Source: Flagellimonas amoyensis
GTDB taxonomy: Bacteria > Bacteroidota > Bacteroidia > Flavobacteriales > Flavobacteriaceae
Assembly (NCBI RefSeq): GCF_003058265.1
Contig: NZ_QBUK01000001.1
Location: 434,001-498,000, forward strand
Length of the DNA stretch: 64,000 bases
Direction of reading: 5' to 3'
In this document: positions 35,391-45,821 of the stretch, one piece after another
Layout of the letters: the number at the start of each line of letters is the position of its first letter
Position numbering within the stretch: the first letter of the stretch is position 1
Notes under the pieces: generated by a model
What the model was told of the DNA's origin: nothing
The model's input: the letters and a program-made list of their open reading frames with translations, nothing else
Databases searched by the model: none
Position numbers and translations under genes: made by a program

Positions 35391-35942
35391 ATGCACATCA
35401 AGGTCAAAAATATGGTATGTGATAGATGCAAAAGCGTCCTGAAAAATGAATTTCAGAAAGCAGGTATTGATGTGGTACGGATTGAATTGGGGGAAGTGGA
35501 GTTAAGGGAAGGGGCCAAGGCCCAAATGGAGCATATCCGGGAGATTTTGATACGGAACGGGTTTGAATTGATCGAAGATCAAGAAGACTCCTTCATCGCG
35601 AAAATCAAGAACAACTTGATCATTGCCTTGGAAAACAAGATACATCAAAATCTCTCGGATCATCTGTCCAAAAGCATGAAAAAGGAATACTCGGTACTCA
35701 GCAAAATGTTCAGTGCCAAGGAAGGCGTGACCATAGAAAAGTATTTCATCCTCCTAAAAATTGAAAAGGTGAAGGAGCAGATCCAAATGGGCAGCAAGAC
35801 CTTTTCCGAAATTGCCTACGATTTGGACTATGCCAGCAGCAGCCATTTGGCCAAGCAGTTCAAATCAGTGACGGGGATGTCCATGACGGATTATAGGAAA
35901 GTACAGCAATGGGACCGTAAATCCCTGGACCAAATTGTATAA
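35391..35942 (+). CDS. HMA-like domain fused to AraC DNA-binding domain (likely copper sensor)
   Basis: Regulator of 183 residues. The N-terminal 65 residues look like a heavy-metal-associated ferredoxin-like fold: KVKNMVCDRCKSVLK with C10 and C13 in the place of MxCxxC, then strands as in HMA domains. Residues about 75-175 are an AraC domain (KIEKVKEQIQMGSKTFSEIAYDLDYASSSHLAKQFKSV, then TGMSMTDYRK). Sensing Cu(I) through the two cysteines and switching the surrounding efflux genes is a straightforward inference. It sits between the metal lipoprotein and the ATPase, in line with both. Confidence 0.82.
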   Translation: MHIKVKNMVCDRCKSVLKNEFQKAGIDVVRIELGEVELREGAKAQMEHIREILIRNGFELIEDQEDSFIAKIKNNLIIALENKIHQNLSDHLSKSMKKEYSVLSKMFSAKEGVTIEKYFILLKIEKVKEQIQMGSKTFSEIAYDLDYASSSHLAKQFKSVTGMSMTDYRKVQQWDRKSLDQIV

Positions 35943-36011
35943 AAGAAAACCAGAATTGTGAAAAGCTTTGGACTGGGAATCAGGTAGTTTTGGAAGATAA
36001 AAGCAAATAAG

Positions 36012-38513
36012 ATGAAACACACCTATCACATACACGGAATGAGTTGCAACGGTTGTAGGAGCCATGTGGAAGGGACCCTTTCCAAAGTAGAAGGGGTCAC
36101 TGGGGTGGAGGTGAACCTGGAAAAGGCTGAGGCTGTGATCGAGATGGAGGCCCATATTCCCTTGGAGACATTTCAGGAAGCCTTGAAAAATGATGGTGGA
36201 CGGTACAGCATACACATGCCGGGGCACCATCATCATCAACCCAAAGAGGAGAAAAAACAACCTGTTAAAAACGGAACGGGCACCTTTTATTGCCCTATGC
36301 ACTGCGAAGGGGACAAAACCTATGATAAGCCCGGGGACTGTCCGGTGTGCGGAATGGACCTCGTGGAAGAGCAGAACATGTCATCAGCATCCAAGGAAAA
36401 ATGGACCTGTCCCATGCACCCGGAAGTGGTGGAGGACGGACCCGGTTCGTGTCCAAAATGTGGAATGGACCTAGTGCCTATGGCCCCTGAGACCAGTACT
36501 GAGGAAAAGACATACAAGCGATTGCTCAAAAAGTTTTGGGTGGCCTTGGTCTTTACCCTGCCCATCTTTCTGATTGCCATGAGCGAAATGCTGTCCAATA
36601 ATCCATTGTACCAGCTCATGGAACCAAAATACTGGAACTGGGTGCAGTTCGGATTGTCACTTCCCGTGGTTTTTTATGCCACATGGATGTTCTTTGAAAG
36701 GGCCTATCGGAGTATCAAGACCTGGAACCTGAACATGTTCACCCTTATTGGCATTGGGGCCGGGGTGGCCTTTGTGTTCAGTACAGTCGCATTGCTCTTC
36801 CCTGATTTTTTTCCAGATCAGTTCAAAAGTGGGTCGGGCACGGTGCATGTATATTTTGAAGCGGCCACCGTCATCCTCACTTTGGTGCTCTTAGGTCAAT
36901 TGCTGGAAGCCAAAGCACACAGCAAGACCAACAATGCAGTGAAGGAATTGCTCAAACTTTCCCCCAACAAGGCCCTAAAAGTGGTGGATGGGGAAGAAGT
37001 TGAGGTGCATATCGATGACATTGAATTGGGCGATATTCTTCGGGTAAAACCGGGAGAGAAAATTCCAGTGGATGGTACCATCACGGAGGGGGAAACCTCG
37101 GTGGACGAATCCATGATCACGGGCGAGCCCATCCCCGTGGAAAAACAAGTGGACGACAAGGTCAGCAGTGGTACCATCAATGGCAACCAATCTTTTTTGA
37201 TGAAAGCGGAAAAAGTGGGGAGCGACACGCTTCTCTCCCAGATCATCCACATGGTCAACGATGCGAGTCGAAGCCGGGCACCCATTCAAAATTTGGCCGA
37301 CAAGGTCTCAGCCTATTTTGTGCCCGTTGTGGTCCTTGTGGCCGTTGTCACCTTTGGTGTCTGGGCCATTTGGGGTCCACCACCGGCCTATGTCTATGCG
37401 TTGATCAATGCCATAGCCGTGTTGATCATAGCCTGTCCCTGTGCTTTGGGCTTGGCTACGCCCATGTCGGTAATGGTAGGCGTAGGGAAAGGGGCCCAGA
37501 ACGGGGTGCTTATCAAAAATGCCGAAGCCTTGGAAAAAATGGCAAAAGTGGATACCCTTATCATTGACAAAACGGGGACCATCACTGAAGGTAAGCCCAC
37601 TTTCGACCATATGGGCACTTTTGGTAAAACATATTCCAAAGAAGAGCTGTTGCAATTTGTCATCTCGTTGAACGCGAATAGTGAGCATCCGTTGGCGCAG
37701 GCCACTGTAAAATATGGAAAGGAAAATGGCATAGCCGTGTCGAAGACCAAAGATTTCAATGCCGTGACAGGAATGGGGGTCAAAGGAAAAGTCAAGGAAG
37801 CGAACCTGCACTTGGGCAATCTCAAAATGATGGAAAAAGCCAAGGCAGAAGTCTCGGATGACATGAAAGCCGAGGTAAAGAAATCCCAAGAAGATGGGAA
37901 AACAATATCCTATCTGGCAGTGAATGGGGTGTGCGAAGGGTACATTGCCATTGGCGATAAGATCAAGGAGACCAGTGTGGAAGCCATCAAGGCCATTCAG
38001 AAAAAGGGTGTGGCCGTGATCATGCTCACCGGGGACAATGCAAATACCGCAAAAGCCGTAGCGCAAGAACTTGGTTTGGACGATTTCAAGGCGGAAACCT
38101 TGCCTGAGGACAAGATGCGGGAAGTGGAACGCCTGCAAAAGCAAGGAAAAGTGGTGGCCATGGCCGGGGACGGTATCAACGATGCCCCGGCACTTGCCAA
38201 AAGCGATTTGGGAATAGCCATGGGCACCGGGACCGATGTGGCCATTGAGAGTGCCATGATCACCTTGGTGAAAGGGGACCTGCATGGTATCGTAAAGGCA
38301 AGGAACCTGAGCGAGGCCGTGATGAAGAACATCAGACAGAACCTGTTTTTTGCCTTGATCTACAACACCATCGGGGTTCCAGTGGCAGCAGGTGTGCTCT
38401 ATCCCTTTTTTGGACTGCTGCTCTCACCCATGATAGCGGCCTTGGCCATGAGCTTTAGTTCCGTATCGGTCATCGCAAATGCATTACGTCTCAGAACAAA
38501 GTCAATTGATTAA
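36012..38513 (+). CDS. copA: Copper-translocating P1B-type ATPase with HMA and two HMBD modules
   Basis: Inner-membrane Cu(I)/Ag(I) export ATPase of 833 residues. Order: HMA domain with C12-N-G-C15; His run GHHHH (71-75); first heavy-metal-binding module CPMHCEG...CPVCGM (94-115); second CPMHPEV...CPKCGM (133-152); eight membrane helices with the CPC motif (IACPCALG, about 472-479); actuator TGEPIPVEK; phosphorylation DKTGT (about 518-522); GDGINDAP hinge. The N-terminus is longer than in E. coli CopA because of the two extra modules. It works with the tripartite pump to move copper out of the cytoplasm. Confidence 0.95.
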   Translation: MKHTYHIHGMSCNGCRSHVEGTLSKVEGVTGVEVNLEKAEAVIEMEAHIPLETFQEALKNDGGRYSIHMPGHHHHQPKEEKKQPVKNGTGTFYCPMHCEGDKTYDKPGDCPVCGMDLVEEQNMSSASKEKWTCPMHPEVVEDGPGSCPKCGMDLVPMAPETSTEEKTYKRLLKKFWVALVFTLPIFLIAMSEMLSNNPLYQLMEPKYWNWVQFGLSLPVVFYATWMFFERAYRSIKTWNLNMFTLIGIGAGVAFVFSTVALLFPDFFPDQFKSGSGTVHVYFEAATVILTLVLLGQLLEAKAHSKTNNAVKELLKLSPNKALKVVDGEEVEVHIDDIELGDILRVKPGEKIPVDGTITEGETSVDESMITGEPIPVEKQVDDKVSSGTINGNQSFLMKAEKVGSDTLLSQIIHMVNDASRSRAPIQNLADKVSAYFVPVVVLVAVVTFGVWAIWGPPPAYVYALINAIAVLIIACPCALGLATPMSVMVGVGKGAQNGVLIKNAEALEKMAKVDTLIIDKTGTITEGKPTFDHMGTFGKTYSKEELLQFVISLNANSEHPLAQATVKYGKENGIAVSKTKDFNAVTGMGVKGKVKEANLHLGNLKMMEKAKAEVSDDMKAEVKKSQEDGKTISYLAVNGVCEGYIAIGDKIKETSVEAIKAIQKKGVAVIMLTGDNANTAKAVAQELGLDDFKAETLPEDKMREVERLQKQGKVVAMAGDGINDAPALAKSDLGIAMGTGTDVAIESAMITLVKGDLHGIVKARNLSEAVMKNIRQNLFFALIYNTIGVPVAAGVLYPFFGLLLSPMIAALAMSFSSVSVIANALRLRTKSID

Positions 38514-38555
38514 AGATGAAAAGCGCACAAGAAATAATTTTGAAATAAAGTAAAC

Positions 38556-40277
38556 ATGAAAAAGGAGAATATTTGGTATATCGGTATCGCAGTGGCCGTT
38601 GGGTTACTGATCGGATACTTTGCCTTTGGAACGGGAACTGGCGAAATGGCTTCACCGGATCATGACCATGATGCCGAAATGGCCTCGGAACAAATGTGGA
38701 CCTGTTCCATGCATCCGCAGATCATGCAGCCCGAACCCGGTGATTGCCCTATTTGTGGCATGGACTTGATACCTGCCCATTCTTCGGGGGAGGGGTTGGC
38801 CCAGGCACAGATCAGAATGACACCCAACGCCATGGCCCTTGCAGGTGTGGAAACCATCACGGTTGGGATGGGCAGTTCGGACAATGGAGGACGTGCAAGA
38901 CTTTCAGGAAAGGTGGCCGTCAACCAAGAATCCGATGCTGTACAATCGGCCTATTTTGATGGAAGGATAGAGAAGTTGAATGTCAATTTTGAGGGCGAGG
39001 AAGTCAAAAGAGGACAACTTTTGGCCACCATTTATGCTCCCGAACTCGTTTCTGCCCAGCAAGAATTGATCACGGCCGCCAGTTTGAAATCAACCCAACC
39101 GGCATTGTACGCCGCAGTGCGCAACAAGTTGAAAATTTGGAAGTTATCGGATGCACAGATAGACCAAATCGAAAAGTCGGGAGAGGTGCGCCAAAACTTT
39201 CCAGTCTATGCGAATGTATCTGGAGTAGTGTCCGGAATTTTGGTAGAGGAGGGAGACTACATCAAAACAGGTTCACCTTTGGTGAGAGTGGCCAACCTGA
39301 ACACCGTATGGGCCATTTTTGATGCCTATGAAAACCAATTGGCCCTATTTGAAAAAGGGCAGACTTTAAGAGTCAACACCAAAGCCTATCCCAATGAATC
39401 CTTTGAGGCCAAAATATCCTTTGTAGATCCCATATTGAACAACAATAGTAGGACCTTGGAAGTCCGTGCTTCATTGGATAACCGAAAGGGACTTTTGAAG
39501 CCGGGGATGTTCGTCACAGGGGAAATTGAATTGTCGGGCAATGCAAATGTCGAGACCTTACAGGTTCCTGAAAGTGCCGTACTATGGACAGGAAAACGAT
39601 CTGTGGTCTATGTGAAACCCAATCCGGATGAAGCTATTTTTGAGATGAGGGAAGTGCAGTTGGGCAATTTGGTGAACGGCAACTATGTGGTCGATTCAGG
39701 ATTGCAGAGTGGGGAGGAAATTGTGGCGAAGGGAACTTTTACCGTGGATGCCGCTGCCCAGTTGCAAGGAAAAAAATCCATGATGAACCCAAGTGGTGGC
39801 GCATCCATGACTGGACATGAATACCATACCGACATGGATTTTCCATCTGACATAAAAAATGATTTTAAAGGAATTTTGGAATATTACCTCAAGTTGAAAG
39901 ATGCGTTGGTGGCATCCAATCACGGAGAAGCACAACAGTATGCCAAAAAAGCTGCGGAAGCTTCCCAAAAGTTGGCAGAAATGCAAATGGGCCAAAAGGA
40001 AAAGACCCATTTTTCCATATTAGCGAACCACTTCTCGGCCTTATCCAAAGAAAAAGTCCTTGTTGGCCAACGGGAAAAGTTTGTCCTTCTTTCCGAACAG
40101 ATGATTGAGATCGGGAACCAAATGCAGGGCATGGGCCAGACCATTTATGTACAAAAATGTCCTATGGCCAATAAAAATGAGGGCGCAAACTGGTTGAGTT
40201 TGGAGAAGGAAATCCGCAATCCATACTACGGGGAAGACATGCTCACTTGCGGGAGTATTGTCCATGTTATCAATTAA
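38556..40277 (+). CDS. CusB-type RND periplasmic adaptor with HMBD and DUF3347
   Basis: Membrane-fusion protein of 573 residues. One N-terminal helix (6-24), a heavy-metal-binding module (48-74, CSMHPQI...CPICGM), then the barrel-sandwich and beta-barrel adaptor core (about 110-420, GRIEKLNVNFEGEEVKRGQLL, PGMFVTGEIEL) and a C-terminal DUF3347 domain (about 430-573) with a CPMAN motif. It joins the RND pump to the TolC-like channel and delivers metal. Last gene of the island, unusually separated from the pump and channel genes by the regulator and the ATPase. Confidence 0.93.
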   Translation: MKKENIWYIGIAVAVGLLIGYFAFGTGTGEMASPDHDHDAEMASEQMWTCSMHPQIMQPEPGDCPICGMDLIPAHSSGEGLAQAQIRMTPNAMALAGVETITVGMGSSDNGGRARLSGKVAVNQESDAVQSAYFDGRIEKLNVNFEGEEVKRGQLLATIYAPELVSAQQELITAASLKSTQPALYAAVRNKLKIWKLSDAQIDQIEKSGEVRQNFPVYANVSGVVSGILVEEGDYIKTGSPLVRVANLNTVWAIFDAYENQLALFEKGQTLRVNTKAYPNESFEAKISFVDPILNNNSRTLEVRASLDNRKGLLKPGMFVTGEIELSGNANVETLQVPESAVLWTGKRSVVYVKPNPDEAIFEMREVQLGNLVNGNYVVDSGLQSGEEIVAKGTFTVDAAAQLQGKKSMMNPSGGASMTGHEYHTDMDFPSDIKNDFKGILEYYLKLKDALVASNHGEAQQYAKKAAEASQKLAEMQMGQKEKTHFSILANHFSALSKEKVLVGQREKFVLLSEQMIEIGNQMQGMGQTIYVQKCPMANKNEGANWLSLEKEIRNPYYGEDMLTCGSIVHVIN

Positions 40278-40374
40278 AAAGAACTCGAAAATATTTTAGT
40301 TAATTTTTAGCCAATAAAAATCTTCGGATTTAAAACTGATATACATTTACTCTAGTTTTTTAATTTATTGACTT

Positions 40375-40473
40375 ATGAAAAACGCAAAGTCAACTGGAAA
40401 GTCATCTCCTGCAAAAGCTGCTGCCAAGCCTGCTGCAAAGAAGACTACCCAAGCTACTGGTAAGAAGAAGTAA
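40375..40473 (+). CDS. 32-residue Lys/Ala/Pro-rich peptide, histone H1-tail-like
   Basis: A short open frame from ATG 40375 to TAA 40473. The peptide is nearly all Lys, Ala, Ser, Thr, Gly and Pro (PAKAAAKPAAKKTT, ending GKKK), has no hydrophobic residue other than Ala and Met and resembles the tail of histone H1 or HU-type proteins. It is followed after 50 bases by a strong terminator, and the upstream 97 bases are AT-rich with a TACATTTA near-match to the -7 element, so it can be its own unit. A nucleic-acid-binding role is inferred from composition only. Confidence 0.6.
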   Translation: MKNAKSTGKSSPAKAAAKPAAKKTTQATGKKK

Positions 40474-40522
40474 CTTGGTATTTTTTGGTTCTAAGTGAAC
40501 CATTTACTGGATACAAAAAGAA

Positions 40523-40556
40523 ACGCCCTGATGAAAATCAGGGCGTCCTATTTTTA
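40523..40556 (+). terminator. Bidirectional terminator between the small basic peptide gene and groEL
   Basis: ACGCCCTGAT-GAAA-ATCAGGGCGT, ten perfect pairs with a GAAA tetraloop, followed by CCTATTTTTA on the plus strand; on the minus strand the arms are followed by TTCTTTTTG. It ends transcripts from both sides, including groES-groEL. Confidence 0.9.
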
Positions 40557-40570
40557 TAGGGTTTGGAACC

Positions 40571-42223
<1,653 letters not shown>

Positions 42224-42302
42224 TTAGATTCCCCAAAACCCAATTTCTGCATTCCAGATGGGCGAAGGGATTCGTGGTTTCTGGTTTTTTTGGAAAATTG
42301 AA

Positions 42303-42581
42303 TTATATGATTGCCAAAATATCACTCTCGCGCATCATCAAATAATCGGTGCCGTCCAGTTTGAGCTCGGTACCGGCATATTTTCCATAGAGAACGGTAT
42401 CGCCCACTTTTACGGTTATTTTTTCATCCTTTGTGCCAGGTCCCACCGCCACAACGTTTCCTTTTTGGGGCTTCTCCTTTGCGTTGTCAGGGATGATGAT
42501 ACCGGAAGCAGTCTTGGTTTCGGCCTGTAGAGGCTCAATCAATACCCTGTCTGCCAATGGTTTGATGTTAACTTTAGCCAT
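42303..42581 (-). CDS. groES: Co-chaperonin GroES
   Basis: Lid subunit of the GroEL cage, 92 residues. [20 protein letters not shown] contains the mobile loop region start, and [18 protein letters not shown] is the family signature. A 29-base inverted-repeat region (42625-42653) lies 44 bases upstream of the ATG and may control the operon. Confidence 0.97.
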   Translation of the reverse strand: MAKVNIKPLADRVLIEPLQAETKTASGIIIPDNAKEKPQKGNVVAVGPGTKDEKITVKVGDTVLYGKYAGTELKLDGTDYLMMRESDILAII

Positions 42582-42624
42582 ATTTTAAATTTTTAGGTGT
42601 TTGTTTTATAAAATTCTCGAAACA

Positions 42625-42653
42625 TTTGGGCAGAAATTATGCCATTGCCCAAA
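42625..42653. promoter_or_regulatory. Inverted repeat upstream of groES (not CIRCE)
   Basis: TTTGGGCA-N13-TGCCCAAA, eight perfect pairs, 44 bases before groES. It does not match CIRCE (TTAGCACTC-N9-GAGTGCTAA). The position suits a heat-shock operator or a leader hairpin. Confidence 0.45.
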
Positions 42654-42677
42654 AACTGACATTATGGAAAACAAAAA

Positions 42678-42707
42678 TGCCAGCTTGTCATTCAAGCTGG
42701 CATTTTT
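42678..42707 (-). terminator. Terminator of the miaB-secG operon
   Basis: Ten perfect pairs, TGCCAGCTTG and CAAGCTGGCA around a 5-base loop, flanked by A5 on one side and T5 on the other, so it works in both directions. It lies 20 bases after the secG stop and in front of groES. Confidence 0.88.
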
Positions 42708-42727
42708 GTATGCTTTGTCACTATCTA

Positions 42728-43093
42728 CTAGTTAAGGGTGTCCGTAGGATCGACATCCGTGGCAGGAACTTGTTCCGGGATTTCCTCGGGAACAGTTTCA
42801 GGAATCGTGGTCTCCGTGTCGTCTCCTTGCAACAACTTGGAATCTGCCTGGCCATAGCTTCCCTTTAGGGAAACATTGGAAAGCAGGATCAACACGATCA
42901 GCAAAGTAGCAAGTGTCCAAGTACTTTTGTCCAAAAAGTCACCGGTCTTCTTCACACCTCCCACAACTTGGTTGCCCCCTCCACCGAAGGATGATGACAA
43001 CCCACCACCTTTAGGGTTTTGGACCATGATGACCAACACCAACAAAAGGCACACGATAATGATCAATATCAAAAAAATTGTAAACGTGCTCAT
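42728..43093 (-). CDS. secG: Preprotein translocase subunit SecG
   Basis: Small Sec translocon subunit of 121 residues with two hydrophobic segments (about 2-22 and 52-72) and the SecG motif VMVQNPKGGGLSSSFGG between them. The C-terminal 45 residues form an acidic, Thr/Pro-rich tail that is typical of Bacteroidota SecG and absent in E. coli. Last gene of the miaB transcript, 3 bases after the TPR gene. Confidence 0.93.
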   Translation of the reverse strand: MSTFTIFLILIIIVCLLLVLVIMVQNPKGGGLSSSFGGGGNQVVGGVKKTGDFLDKSTWTLATLLIVLILLSNVSLKGSYGQADSKLLQGDDTETTIPETVPEEIPEQVPATDVDPTDTLN

Positions 43094-43096
43094 TTC

Positions 43097-43984
43097 TTAT
43101 TCTTCTTTTTCTTTCTGGAGGTTCCTCACCGCCTGAATTTGGTCTGCAAAGAAACCACTTTTTTCTGGATATTTCAAACTCAATATTTTAAAGGCTTGAA
43201 TTGCCTTTTTGTACTTTTTTTGCTCCAGATATACCTTGGCCAAAGTCTCTGTCATCAACTCGTTTTTGTCAAACTTTGTGGACTCTTTGATGTTGACTTT
43301 CGGTTTTGCGTTTTCTTGGGGCACTATTTTGGGGTTGTTCTCGATGAACTTGTCCAGCAGGTCAAACTTTTTCTTTCGTTCCAGTTCTTCCATCACATCT
43401 TTGCCTGTCTCTGTCTCCTCGGTTTTGGAGGTCAATTGCAGCCATTGGGTGAAGGAGTGTTTTTCCTTTTTGGTGAAAGGAAGGGGCTTGCCCAACTGCA
43501 GGTCGGTTTCTGCTTGGGGTTTTTCCTGAACGGGGGTCGATGGTTCCTCGGGCATTTTGGATCTGAACAGTTCCGGGTTCAGGATCTGTTCCGCGTCCTT
43601 GATGTTTTGGGGAAGGGCCAGCTCTTCCGCTTCGCCCATCATGCTTTCGGCATTTGGGTTGGGTTCTATTTCCTCGGAAATGGCCTTTTGGTCTTCCAGT
43701 TTGGAACCCCGTCCCGCAATGGTGTCCGCAATGTTGTTCTGGATGAATTCCTTGGAAGTGATGTAGTCGAACAGCACATCCCTGTCCGTGGTGTAGGCCG
43801 CCGTGGTCTTCAGGGCGTTGTTGTATTTGTAACTGTCCAGATTTTTCAATCCCTTCAAGTGCAAGGCCCTTGCTGCTTGAAAATAGGGATATTCCTCAAT
43901 GATGTCCTCCAGTTCCCGTGTCTGTTTCGGGGACAGGATGGTGTTCGAGTTTTGAAGAATATGTATAAAATCCGTTACGTTCAT
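43097..43984 (-). CDS. Tetratricopeptide-like protein of unknown function
   Basis: Soluble protein of 295 residues without signal peptide. The N-terminal part (1-75) is helical (LSPKQTRELEDIIEEYPYFQAARAL), the middle is charged and Pro/Glu-rich, and the C-terminus carries one TPR-like pair (MTETLAKVYLEQKKYKKAIQAFKILSLKYPEKSGFF, about 245-280). It lies between lptE and secG with gaps of 6 and 3 bases, which suggests an envelope or secretion role, but I recognise no defined function. Confidence 0.75.
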   Translation of the reverse strand: MNVTDFIHILQNSNTILSPKQTRELEDIIEEYPYFQAARALHLKGLKNLDSYKYNNALKTTAAYTTDRDVLFDYITSKEFIQNNIADTIAGRGSKLEDQKAISEEIEPNPNAESMMGEAEELALPQNIKDAEQILNPELFRSKMPEEPSTPVQEKPQAETDLQLGKPLPFTKKEKHSFTQWLQLTSKTEETETGKDVMEELERKKKFDLLDKFIENNPKIVPQENAKPKVNIKESTKFDKNELMTETLAKVYLEQKKYKKAIQAFKILSLKYPEKSGFFADQIQAVRNLQKEKEE

Positions 43985-43990
43985 ACTTAG

Positions 43991-44512
43991 TTACCAATTG
44001 CCCAAGGAAGCATTGAAAATGTCCTGTGTGAGGCGTTCAAATATTTCTTCATGAGCGGCTGCCTGAACGGATGTTAACGAGGCAGCGGCATCAAAATCGT
44101 AAAAGAAGGAGAAACGGCGTTCAAAATCCACATCTTCCTTGGTTCTGTTGAAGAACCGTACGTTCACGCTCATGGTCAGACGGTTCTGGGCGGTACGTTG
44201 GTCGGAGGTGGCCGTCATCGGAATCACTTTGTACTCTATGATTTCCCCTTCGAACAACAAATCCCCATTGCTTCCGGTTAGGGAAAGACTGGTGAGGTTG
44301 TTGATCATATCCTGCAAGGCCAGTGTAAAGTCCCTGTCCAGTCCGGGCACAATGGTGGAGCCAGGGGTCTGGTCGGCATAGTTCTGGAAAAAGTTTACCT
44401 GAAAACTTTGTGCTGTCCCAATGTCCGCCCCGGAAAAATTGTAGGCCCCACAACCGGAGAGAAAGAAGACCAATCCCAACAATCCAACCTTTAAGCTAAT
44501 TTTTTTCTTCAT
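43991..44512 (-). CDS. lptE: LPS assembly lipoprotein LptE
   Basis: Outer-membrane lipoprotein of 173 residues. Lipobox FFLSGC (Cys20) is followed by GAYNFSGADIGTAQSFQVNFF, the start typical of Bacteroidota LptE, and by strands such as EGEIIEYKVIPMTATSDQRTAQNRLTMSVNVRF. It plugs the LptD barrel that inserts LPS. I start at 44512 (MKKKISLKV) rather than at 44539, since this gives a proper signal. Confidence 0.87.
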   Translation of the reverse strand: MKKKISLKVGLLGLVFFLSGCGAYNFSGADIGTAQSFQVNFFQNYADQTPGSTIVPGLDRDFTLALQDMINNLTSLSLTGSNGDLLFEGEIIEYKVIPMTATSDQRTAQNRLTMSVNVRFFNRTKEDVDFERRFSFFYDFDAAASLTSVQAAAHEEIFERLTQDIFNASLGNW

Positions 44513-44540
44513 ACTGTGTTCAAATAACATCGCCATCAAA

Positions 44541-45818
44541 TTAAAGATCGTACTGTTTGATCTTTCGGTACAAGGTCCGTTCCGAAATGCCCAACTCGGA
44601 AGCTGCGGCCTTTCGTTTGCCCCTGTTCCGCTCCAGCGATTTTTTGATGAGCTCTATTTCTTTTTCCTGTAAAGATAGGGTTTCTTCCTCTTGGATCTCT
44701 TCGGCAAAGTGGTATCGGTCCTCCTGCGGCGGTTGCACCGACGGCTGCATTTTTCCCTCTACAATGGGTTCGGGCAAATGAAGCACTTCTGCCATGGCCT
44801 CTTCCTCGTGTTCGATGTCTTCCTCAGGTTTCCCGTAGATCTTGCGGATCAGGTTTTCATTTTCCTTCTGGACCTTTTTGGAATCGTTTTCCTTGAGGAG
44901 TTCCAAGGTGAGTTTTTTGAGGTCGTTCAGGTCGCCCTTCATATCGAATAGCACCTTGTAAAGGATTTCACGTTCATTGCTGAAATCACTTTCTTTTTTG
45001 GTCTGGCCTACCACGGCGGGCAGATTGGAGCCAATGGCATCGGGAAGATAGCTTTTCAAGGTGGCCGCGGAGATGGTCCTGTTTTCCTCCAGTACCGAAA
45101 TCTGCTCGGCGATGTTCCGCAATTGCCTGATGTTCCCTGGCCAGCGGTATTTCAACAGTAGATGGACGGCATCGTCCTCCAGACGTATGGTGGGCATTTT
45201 GTATTTCTGTCCAAAATCCGAAGCAAATTTCCGGAACAGCAAATGGATGTCCTCCTGCCGTTCGCGGAGCGGGGGAATGTTGATTTCCACCGTGCTCAAT
45301 CTATAGTAAAGGTCTTCCCTGAACTTTTCCTTTTCAATGGCCTCGAACATGTTCACGTTGGTGGCCGCCACGATACGGACATTGGTCTTTTGCACTTGGG
45401 AGGATCCCACTTTCAGGAATTCCCCGTTTTCCAGCACACGGAGCAAACGCACCTGGGTGGTGAGGGGAAGTTCTCCCACTTCATCCAAGAAGATGGTTCC
45501 GCCATCGGCCACTTCAAAATACCCGCTTCGGGTCTGCGTGGCTCCGGTGAAGGCTCCTTTTTCGTGACCAAAAAGCTCACTGTCTATGGTGCCCTCGGGG
45601 ATGGCCCCACAGTTCACGGCAATGTATTTGGCGTGCTTGCGGTGCGATAGGGAATGGATGATCTTGGGAATGGCTTCCTTTCCGACCCCACTTTCTCCCG
45701 TGACCAGGACCGAAATGTCGGTCGGGGCCACTTGGATGGATTTTTCTATGGCACGGTTGAGCTTTATGTCATTACCGATAAGCTCGAACCGTTGTTTTAT
45801 GGATTGTACGCTCTCCAT
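44541..45818 (-). CDS. Sigma-54 dependent transcriptional activator without receiver domain
   Basis: AAA+ activator of 425 residues that remodels sigma-54 RNA polymerase. Walker A TGESGVGKEA (near 39-48), GAFTGAT loop (about 89), Walker B GGTIFLDEVGELPL (about 110-123) and a C-terminal Fis-type helix-turn-helix (RNRGKRKAAASELGISERTLYRKI). There is no N-terminal receiver, PAS or GAF domain; the protein begins 20 residues before the AAA+ core. An acidic linker of about 120 residues precedes the DNA-binding helix. Sits between miaB and lptE with 3- and 28-base gaps. Confidence 0.94.
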   Translation of the reverse strand: MESVQSIKQRFELIGNDIKLNRAIEKSIQVAPTDISVLVTGESGVGKEAIPKIIHSLSHRKHAKYIAVNCGAIPEGTIDSELFGHEKGAFTGATQTRSGYFEVADGGTIFLDEVGELPLTTQVRLLRVLENGEFLKVGSSQVQKTNVRIVAATNVNMFEAIEKEKFREDLYYRLSTVEINIPPLRERQEDIHLLFRKFASDFGQKYKMPTIRLEDDAVHLLLKYRWPGNIRQLRNIAEQISVLEENRTISAATLKSYLPDAIGSNLPAVVGQTKKESDFSNEREILYKVLFDMKGDLNDLKKLTLELLKENDSKKVQKENENLIRKIYGKPEEDIEHEEEAMAEVLHLPEPIVEGKMQPSVQPPQEDRYHFAEEIQEEETLSLQEKEIELIKKSLERNRGKRKAAASELGISERTLYRKIKQYDL

Positions 45819-45821
45819 ATA

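Noticed and set aside
37308..38285. 325-codon minus-strand frame inside the P-type ATPase gene
   Set aside because: Antisense to conserved ATPase motifs ([16 protein letters not shown]).
40278..40374. Possible small RNA between the adaptor gene and the basic peptide gene
   Set aside because: AT-rich with no stable hairpin; better read as promoter DNA of the peptide gene.
43019..43990. 323-codon plus-strand frame opposite the TPR gene
   Set aside because: The product is Phe/Leu/Gly-rich without helical pattern, typical of antisense reading; the minus-strand gene has tight operon spacing.
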